Source: an uncultured Hyphomicrobiales bacterium
Lineage (GTDB): Bacteria; Pseudomonadota; Alphaproteobacteria; Rhizobiales; Beijerinckiaceae
Length of the DNA: 64,000 nt
NCBI GenBank assembly: GCA_903847605.1
Contig: CAINED010000048.1
Span: 1-64,000, forward strand
Reading direction: 5' to 3'
Made by a program: the position numbers and the translations under genes. The notes under the pieces are model-generated. The model was given only the letters and a program-made list of their open reading frames with translations. It did not search any database and was not told where the DNA came from. The first letter of the stretch is position 1; every line of letters starts with the position of its first letter. Shown here piece after piece: positions 59,054-64,000 of this stretch.

Positions 59054-59083
59054 AGACAGATCAGGCTAAGGCGCTGCCCGGTC

Positions 59084-59854
59084 TTACTTGTCGGTCTTCG
59101 AAAAGCCAGGTCCCATGTCCCAGTCCTGGGAGACATAGGGACGCTCGACCTTGTTGCACCAGTTCTCCCAGCCGCGCTCCAGCGTGAAGCCGGCGCGTCC
59201 GCGCGTGTTGATCTCGACTTCGCCGTCGGAGAGATACATCACCTCGCCGCCGCCGATGGTGAGCGCCTTGATCAGCATGTCGGCGTTCTTCTCCATATAG
59301 ATCGAGGTGAACACCACCTCGCGGATCGATTTGCCGACGACGACGCTGCCGTGGCCGCGCATCAAGGAGACCGTGCGCGGGCCGAGCGCCTTCGCAAGAT
59401 CCCGGCCCATGTCCATGTTGGTGACGAGCAGGTTCGTGTCGCCGAACTTCGTGCGGATGTCCCAGGTCGGAATGTCGTTCCCGATCGGCGCGCACATATG
59501 CATGATCGGGCGCATCTTCTTACCTGTCACGGTGAAGGGGATCACGCTCGGCGAGTGATTGTGGACGACGGCCATCACATCCGGACGCGCCTCGAAGATC
59601 GCGCCGTGGATGAAGCGTTCGGAATAAGGTTTGCCGGGCGAGGGCGTCGGACCAACGACGACGCCTTCCAGCGTCATTTCGAGAATGTCGCCCTCATCCA
59701 ATACCTCCGGCGCGCGGGCCCGCGACATGAAGAAGTGGTTGGGTTTCTCGGGATGGCGCACGGTGATGTGGCCGAAGGAGTCCAGTACGTTTTCCTTCGC
59801 GAGAATGCGATTGGCGGTGACGAGTTCCTGCTTCAGGGCTGCAATGTCGGCCAT
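59084..59854 (-). CDS. class II aldolase/adducin-family protein
   Basis: A 256-residue protein with SD GGGAGGAA. Zinc ligands are His98 and His100 (VVHNHSPSV) and His168 (LMRGHGSVVV); the catalytic acid position is Glu79 (YSERFIHGAI). It belongs with L-fuculose-phosphate-aldolase-like and ribulose-phosphate epimerase folds, but also with decarboxylases of 3,4-dihydroxyphthalate and similar acids. It lies beside a Bug receptor on the other strand. In this catabolic setting a decarboxylase or retro-aldol role is plausible; the substrate cannot be assigned. Confidence 0.88.
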   Translation of the reverse strand: MADIAALKQELVTANRILAKENVLDSFGHITVRHPEKPNHFFMSRARAPEVLDEGDILEMTLEGVVVGPTPSPGKPYSERFIHGAIFEARPDVMAVVHNHSPSVIPFTVTGKKMRPIMHMCAPIGNDIPTWDIRTKFGDTNLLVTNMDMGRDLAKALGPRTVSLMRGHGSVVVGKSIREVVFTSIYMEKNADMLIKALTIGGGEVMYLSDGEVEINTRGRAGFTLERGWENWCNKVERPYVSQDWDMGPGFSKTDK

Positions 59855-60015
59855 CTGTTCCTCCCGGCGTTCTTCCGATCTTGCTCCGCTTGTGAAGAGA
59901 AAGCACCGGCAGTGTCAAGGGCGGGCGCTGGCTGCTCGGCGCATTGACGCAAGCGCCCCGTTGGCTACCCTGTCGCCATCAACCGCCGCCACCAGAGCGG
60001 CGACCGGAGGGAACG

Positions 60016-61050
60016 ATGAGATTTACCGCAACGATTGGCCTTGCCGTCCTCATGGCGGCTCCAGGCGCCGCTACGGCGCAGGATTCGATAGCAGGCTTTT
60101 ACAGCGGCAGGACGATCACGATCATCGTCGGCACTTCCGCCGGCGGCGGCTACGACACCTATGCGCGCGTGATGAGCCGCGCCATGGGCAGGCACATGCC
60201 CGGCAATCCGCGCTTCATCGTCTCCAACATGCCTGGCGCGGGCTCGAACATCATGTCGGCGCATGTAGCAAACGCCGGCGCGAAGGACGGCACGGTCATT
60301 GCCGCGCCCTTTTCCACCCAGCCGTTGGCGGGCGTCCTCGAAGACATCTCGCAATTGCGCTACGAACCGCGCAAGCTGAACTATCTCGGCTCCGCCACGA
60401 CCGACATTTTCCTCTGCGTCGTGCGGCCCGATGCGCCCGCAACCACCTTTGCCGACGCCTTCAAGGCGGAAGTCGCGACCGGCGGCACGGCAGAGCGTGG
60501 TTCGACTGGCTATCTGCCTGTGATGCTCAACAATGTGCTGGGCACGAAGTTCAGGCCGGTCTTCGGCTATCCCGGCAGCCGCGAGATCATGGCCGCCATC
60601 GAGAAGGGCGAAGTGCATGGCATGTGCGGGCTCAACTGGTCGAGCCTCAACGCGCAATATTCGCAGATGTGGAAGGACGGCAAGATCAAGGTGATCGTGC
60701 AGGATTCCGCCATCGGCCATCCCGAGATGGACAAGCTCGGCATCCCCAAGACCATCGATTTCGCAAAATCGGAAGATGCAAAGCGCATCATGGAAATCAT
60801 CTATTCGCAGGAGGTTTTCGCGCGGCCCTATTTCGTCGCGCCGGAAGTGCCTGCGGACAGACTTGCCGCCTTGCGCAAGGCCTTCATGGCAACGTGGAAG
60901 GATCCGGAAGTGCTGGCAGAAATGAACAAGATGATGCTGAGCGTCGATCCGCGGCCCGGCGAGGAGATCCAGACCATGATCGAACGCATCTACGCCTCGC
61001 CGCCGGACCTGATTGCGAAGACGAAAGAGGCAATCCGATTGAAGAAGTAA
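60016..61050 (+). CDS. Bug-family tripartite tricarboxylate transporter receptor (orphan)
   Basis: A 344-residue receptor from ATG 60016 (CGGAGG upstream) with signal peptide FTATIGLAVLMAAPGAATAQ. The mature part has ITIIVGTSAGGGYDTYARVM, GRHMPGNPRFIVSNMPGAGS and GYLPVMLNNVLGTKFRPVFG. It groups with the receptors at 40967 and 49994 (GxHxPGNP subtype). No membrane components are encoded here. It diverges from the class II aldolase gene and precedes, convergently, the FAD-linked dehydrogenase. Confidence 0.92.
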   Translation: MRFTATIGLAVLMAAPGAATAQDSIAGFYSGRTITIIVGTSAGGGYDTYARVMSRAMGRHMPGNPRFIVSNMPGAGSNIMSAHVANAGAKDGTVIAAPFSTQPLAGVLEDISQLRYEPRKLNYLGSATTDIFLCVVRPDAPATTFADAFKAEVATGGTAERGSTGYLPVMLNNVLGTKFRPVFGYPGSREIMAAIEKGEVHGMCGLNWSSLNAQYSQMWKDGKIKVIVQDSAIGHPEMDKLGIPKTIDFAKSEDAKRIMEIIYSQEVFARPYFVAPEVPADRLAALRKAFMATWKDPEVLAEMNKMMLSVDPRPGEEIQTMIERIYASPPDLIAKTKEAIRLKK

Positions 61051-61058
61051 GAGCATGT

Positions 61059-61092
61059 CTTCCCGGACGCGCGACGCGCGATCCGGGATGAC
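61059..61092. repeat. ATCCCGG-type palindromic repeat, single copy
   Basis: CTTCCCGGACGCGCG followed by CGCGCGATCCGGGATGAC pairs into a long hairpin nine bases after the Bug receptor stop. It matches the family at 16991-17081 and sits between convergent genes. Confidence 0.8.
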
Positions 61093-61097
61093 AAAAA

Positions 61098-62531
61098 TTA
61101 CTCCGCCGCCTGCTTTACGTCCCCATAGGCCGGATTAAACATCTTGCCGGGATTGAAGAGGTTCTGGGGGTCGAAGACCTGCTTGATCTTCGCCATCATC
61201 TCGAATTCGAGCGGCGACTTCTGGCCCTGCACGCGGTCATAGTTCTCCACGCCGACGCCGTGCTCGGCGCAGATCGAGCCGCCGTATTGCCAGATCAGGT
61301 TGTCGATCGCGGAGACGATGTCCTTGCACAGCTTGTCGAAGACAGGCTCGCCGATCGTGCCTTCCGGCCAGATGCTCATGTGCAGGTTGCCGTCGCCGAC
61401 ATGGCCGAAGGCGATGACCTTCGACGGCGGATGGATGGCGCACGCGACTTTCTCGCATTCGGCGAGGAAGGGAATGATGCGGTCGATGGGCACCGACGTA
61501 TCCCATTTCAGCATCTTGCCGGTCATCAGTTTCAGCGGCGGAATTTCGTCGCGCAGATCCCAGAGGTTTTTCTCCTGCGCCATGTTCTGCGCAAGCGCGG
61601 CATCGGTGAGCAGGCCGCGTTCGGCGGCCTCGCCGAAGAAGGTTTCCAGTTTCTCGGTGATGTCCTCGCCGCCGGAGAAGCGCACGAGAACGTACCATTC
61701 CGCGCGCGTTTCCATGGGGCGCGTGAGCACCGGATATTTGGCGATGGCCCTGTCGACCATGTGGCCGGGGATCAATTCGAAGGCGGTAAGATTGCTGTCG
61801 CCAACCGAGCGCGCCAGCGCGAAGAGTTCCATGAGGCGCTCGATATCGCCGACGGAGGCATACATCGTCTGGTCGCGCAGCGGGCGCGGATGCAGGCGCA
61901 TGACGGCCTTGGTGACGATGCCCAGCGTGCCCTCCGCGCCGATGAAGAGATGCTTCATGTCGTAGCCGGAGGAATCCTTGCGCAATGCGCGCAAACCGTT
62001 CCAGATCCGCCCATCGGGCAGCACGACTTCAAGGCCGAGCACCTGGTCGCGCGTATTGCCGAAGCGCAGCACGTTGATGCCGCCGGCATTGGTCGAGATG
62101 GCGCCGCCGATGACGGCCGAGCCCCGCGCGCCCCAGTCGAGCGCGAAGGCGCGATCCACTTCCGCAGCGGCGTCATGAATTGTCTGCACGATGCATCCGG
62201 CTTCCGCCGTCACCGAATAGCGCAGGGGATCGACCGAGATGATCTTGTTCATGCGCGCAACGGACAACACGATGCTCGGCCGGTTGCCGCGCGGGATCGC
62301 CCCGCCGCACAGGCCCGTATTGCCGCCCTGCGGCACGATGACGATACCGTGCCTGTTGCAGATCTTCACGACGCCCGAAACTTCTTCCGTCGAAGTAGGG
62401 CGCACGACGAGCAAAGCATCGCCCTTATACGTGCCGCGAATGTCCTGCGTGTAAGTGGCGGCGTCCTCGCCCTCGAGCCAGCCGCGCGGGCCGAGCAGGG
62501 CTTTGAGTTCGGCGATGGCCTCTTGCGTCAT
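61098..62531 (-). CDS. FAD-linked D-2-hydroxyacid dehydrogenase (GlcD / D2HGDH-like)
   Basis: A 477-residue flavoprotein from ATG 62531 (GGAG upstream). The PCMH-type FAD domain contains IVIVPQGGNTGLCGGAIPRG, VTAEAGCIVQTIHDAAAEVD and VIGGAISTNAGGINVLRFGN. The C-terminal FAD-oxidase domain has FGHVGDGNLHMSIWPEGTIG (metal/substrate His) and EHGVGVENYDRVQGQKSPLE. Such enzymes oxidise glycolate, D-lactate or D-2-hydroxyglutarate to 2-oxo acids, feeding electrons to quinone or ETF. Together with the oxidase at 1 and the ThDP enzymes it fits 2-oxo acid metabolism. It ends close to the Bug receptor's repeat. Confidence 0.92.
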   Translation of the reverse strand: MTQEAIAELKALLGPRGWLEGEDAATYTQDIRGTYKGDALLVVRPTSTEEVSGVVKICNRHGIVIVPQGGNTGLCGGAIPRGNRPSIVLSVARMNKIISVDPLRYSVTAEAGCIVQTIHDAAAEVDRAFALDWGARGSAVIGGAISTNAGGINVLRFGNTRDQVLGLEVVLPDGRIWNGLRALRKDSSGYDMKHLFIGAEGTLGIVTKAVMRLHPRPLRDQTMYASVGDIERLMELFALARSVGDSNLTAFELIPGHMVDRAIAKYPVLTRPMETRAEWYVLVRFSGGEDITEKLETFFGEAAERGLLTDAALAQNMAQEKNLWDLRDEIPPLKLMTGKMLKWDTSVPIDRIIPFLAECEKVACAIHPPSKVIAFGHVGDGNLHMSIWPEGTIGEPVFDKLCKDIVSAIDNLIWQYGGSICAEHGVGVENYDRVQGQKSPLEFEMMAKIKQVFDPQNLFNPGKMFNPAYGDVKQAAE

Positions 62532-62601
62532 ATGCGCTCCATTCATGCGGGATGGCTGCGCGAATGTTCGCGCAACCCAAAGCGATTGAGATCGCGATGA
62601 C

Positions 62602-63687
62602 CTATTCCGCCGCCTGCGCGAGCGCGGGAACACTCGTGCCGACATGCGCCATCTTCGGCATCACTTCGTTTCGGAAGAGATGCATCGAGCGCAGCGCCTG
62701 CGGCAGCGTCATCGTTCCGAAGAACATGTAGAGCAGCTGATAGTTCACGCCGAGGAATTCGGCCTGCTTCGTCAGTTCGCGCACGACCGTCTCGGGGCTT
62801 CCCGCGACGACCATGCCGAGCCGCGCCCAGTCCTCAAAACTCTCCGTGCGATGGACATGCAGGCGATCCGCGAATTCGGTCTGGTTATGGCGCTTGCGGA
62901 TCCAGTTCAGCGACCCTGCGTGATGCTCGACCGCAGGCTTTGCGATCCGCACCGCCTCTTCATCCGTGTCGGCGACGACCACATGGCGCAGATGGCCGAC
63001 AACGCCGCCGCCCGGAAATTCCGACTTGGGATGCTCCACCTTGCCGCCGACTTTCGCCAGCGCAGCGCGATAGGCGTCGATGTTCGGCTTGGCGAAATCC
63101 GCGCCGCCATTTGCGACGAAATGCATGCGATGTTCGCCCGACCATTGCGCGCCCGTGGTGTTGGACGAGCCATACCAGAAGGCCGGCCCACCCTCCTGCA
63201 CAGGCTTGAACGGCAGCGGCACGTTCTTGTACTGGTAATGCTTGCCCTCGTAGCTGAATTCGCTCTGCCCGAGCCCCGCGCGCAGGCACTTGTAGTGGTC
63301 GATCATGATCTCGCGGGAGTCCGAATGCTCGACGTGATGATATTTCATCTCGAAAGGCGAAACGCCACGGCCGATGCCGATCTCGAGACGGCCCTTGCTG
63401 AGCTGGTCGAGCATGCAGATTTCTTCCAGCAGCCGCAGCGGCGAATAGAGCGGCAGGAGGTAGCAAAGCGTACCGATCCGCATTTGCTTGGTGGCGCGCG
63501 CGACGGCCGAGAGCCAGAGGCCGGGAACCGGCACCATGTTCAAGGGCGAGGAGTGATGCTCGGCCACCTGCAGCGCATAGAATCCGGCCTCGTCGGCGGC
63601 GGCGGCGAATTCAAGCCGCTCGTCGAACTGGGTGTAAAGCGGCCGGTCGTCGGAGCGTTCAAGGTGGTCGAATAGTCCGAATTTCAT
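62602..63687 (-). CDS. luciferase-like (LLM) flavin-dependent monooxygenase
   Basis: A 361-residue TIM-barrel flavin oxidoreductase. The start MKFGLFDHLERSDDRPLYTQ, then YALQVAEHHSSPLNMVPVPG, RIGTLCYLLPLYSPLRLLEE and GRLEIGIGRGVSPFE are typical of the LLM class, which uses FMNH2 to oxygenate alkanes, sulfonates, nitriloacetate or aldehydes. A flavin reductase partner is not in the window. It lies 70 bases upstream of the FAD-linked dehydrogenase gene on the same strand and the two are probably one operon. Confidence 0.92.
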   Translation of the reverse strand: MKFGLFDHLERSDDRPLYTQFDERLEFAAAADEAGFYALQVAEHHSSPLNMVPVPGLWLSAVARATKQMRIGTLCYLLPLYSPLRLLEEICMLDQLSKGRLEIGIGRGVSPFEMKYHHVEHSDSREIMIDHYKCLRAGLGQSEFSYEGKHYQYKNVPLPFKPVQEGGPAFWYGSSNTTGAQWSGEHRMHFVANGGADFAKPNIDAYRAALAKVGGKVEHPKSEFPGGGVVGHLRHVVVADTDEEAVRIAKPAVEHHAGSLNWIRKRHNQTEFADRLHVHRTESFEDWARLGMVVAGSPETVVRELTKQAEFLGVNYQLLYMFFGTMTLPQALRSMHLFRNEVMPKMAHVGTSVPALAQAAE

Positions 63688-63876
63688 TGGCGTTCCTCAT
63701 CTTTTTGGCGAACTTCGGGCATCGAGGCCAGCGCCGCAGTTGATCGAAGCCACATTGCAACGCCAGATGGCTGACGGCAAGTGTGGGATCGACAGAACAG
63801 TAGTGGGACACCAATCCTTTTGCCGCATCCGGCCGGTATGCTATCGGGCTATAACGAGCGCGAGGAGGAACCGCGA

Positions 63877-64000
63877 ATGGGCATTTCCGATGCCGCACAA
63901 AACGAACATCCCGAGAGCGCGGGTAATCCGGAAACCGGCACGCGCTCGGTTCGCCGCGCTGCAAACGCCCGCGCGCAAAAGATCGGTTGCGACATCTGCG
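63877..64000 (+). CDS. unidentified gene, N-terminal fragment (runs off right edge)
   Basis: An ATG at 63877 with an ideal SD (GAGGAGGAA, seven bases upstream) opens a frame that stays open to the edge, giving 41 residues: MGISDAAQNEHPESAGNPET, then GTRSVRRAANARAQKIGCDI and C. It is hydrophilic and rich in Arg, Ala and Asn with no signal peptide. The fragment is too short to identify. The CDIC at the edge could be part of a metal site. Confidence 0.55.
   Translation, partial: MGISDAAQNEHPESAGNPETGTRSVRRAANARAQKIGCDIC

Overview
The window looks like chromosomal DNA of a GC-rich alphaproteobacterium, most likely a Hyphomicrobiales (Rhizobiales) member near Bradyrhizobium, Rhodoplanes or other Xanthobacteraceae. 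Three things point there: codon use strongly biased to G/C at third positions, several copies of the CCTCATGCTGAGGAGC / TCTCGAAGCACGAGG palindromic repeat that I associate with that group, and a large set of solitary periplasmic solute-binding proteins of the NMT1/SsuA and Bug (tripartite tricarboxylate receptor) families. The species cannot be named from this sequence. I saw no rRNA, tRNA, CRISPR array, transposase, integrase or phage gene. Coding density is high and no gene-free stretch exceeds 300 bases; the longest are 46471-46692 (222 bases) and 4472-4680 (209 bases).

Layout. 1-4471: the N-terminal part of an FMN-dependent alpha-hydroxy-acid oxidase running off the left edge, an orphan NMT1-type binding protein, an unrecognised AT-richer gene, a methyltransferase and a secreted PQQ-type sugar dehydrogenase. 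4681-13708: a complete RND efflux operon (outer-membrane factor, adaptor, two permeases) of the MdtABC/MuxABC type. 13835-19653: an orphan binding protein, a DMT exporter, a class III extradiol dioxygenase, a Rieske oxygenase and a zinc alcohol dehydrogenase, with palindromic repeats between them. 19717-33261: a two-wing catabolic locus. Its left wing (minus strand) holds two small proteins, a Rieske oxygenase, an NMT1-type ABC importer, an SDR, an alpha/beta hydrolase and an IclR regulator. Its right wing (plus strand) holds a cupin, an SDR, a thiamine-diphosphate (ThDP) enzyme, a NadX-like dehydrogenase and a second NMT1-type ABC importer. The wings diverge from an intergenic region carrying the palindrome GTTTCATATGTGAAAC. 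33357-40931: a minus-strand operon of binding protein, ThDP enzyme, GntR/FCD regulator, ABC ATPase and two permeases, with a GntR-type palindrome at its start, plus a divergent phytanoyl-CoA dioxygenase-like gene and a secreted esterase. 40967-43687: a third ThDP enzyme followed by a Bug receptor.

43734-48816 is more conserved: pgeF, a MidA-type methyltransferase and lgt in one operon, a YqaA-like membrane protein, another Bug receptor and an O6-alkylguanine-DNA methyltransferase. 48848-54623: two Bug receptors, two tandem MetE-like methyltransferases and an amidohydrolase with a strong terminator. 54733-59053: envelope and regulatory genes (Ig-like secreted protein, Omp25/31-like porin, LuxR regulator, remnant of a Bug receptor, TadG-like protein). 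59084-64000: class II aldolase, Bug receptor, FAD-linked D-2-hydroxyacid dehydrogenase, luciferase-like monooxygenase, and the start of an unidentified gene.

Together this is a scavenging and catabolism region: many periplasmic receptors feeding ring-hydroxylating and ring-cleaving dioxygenases, dehydrogenases and three separate ThDP enzymes, each encoded beside a solute-uptake gene. The actual substrates cannot be read from the sequence.
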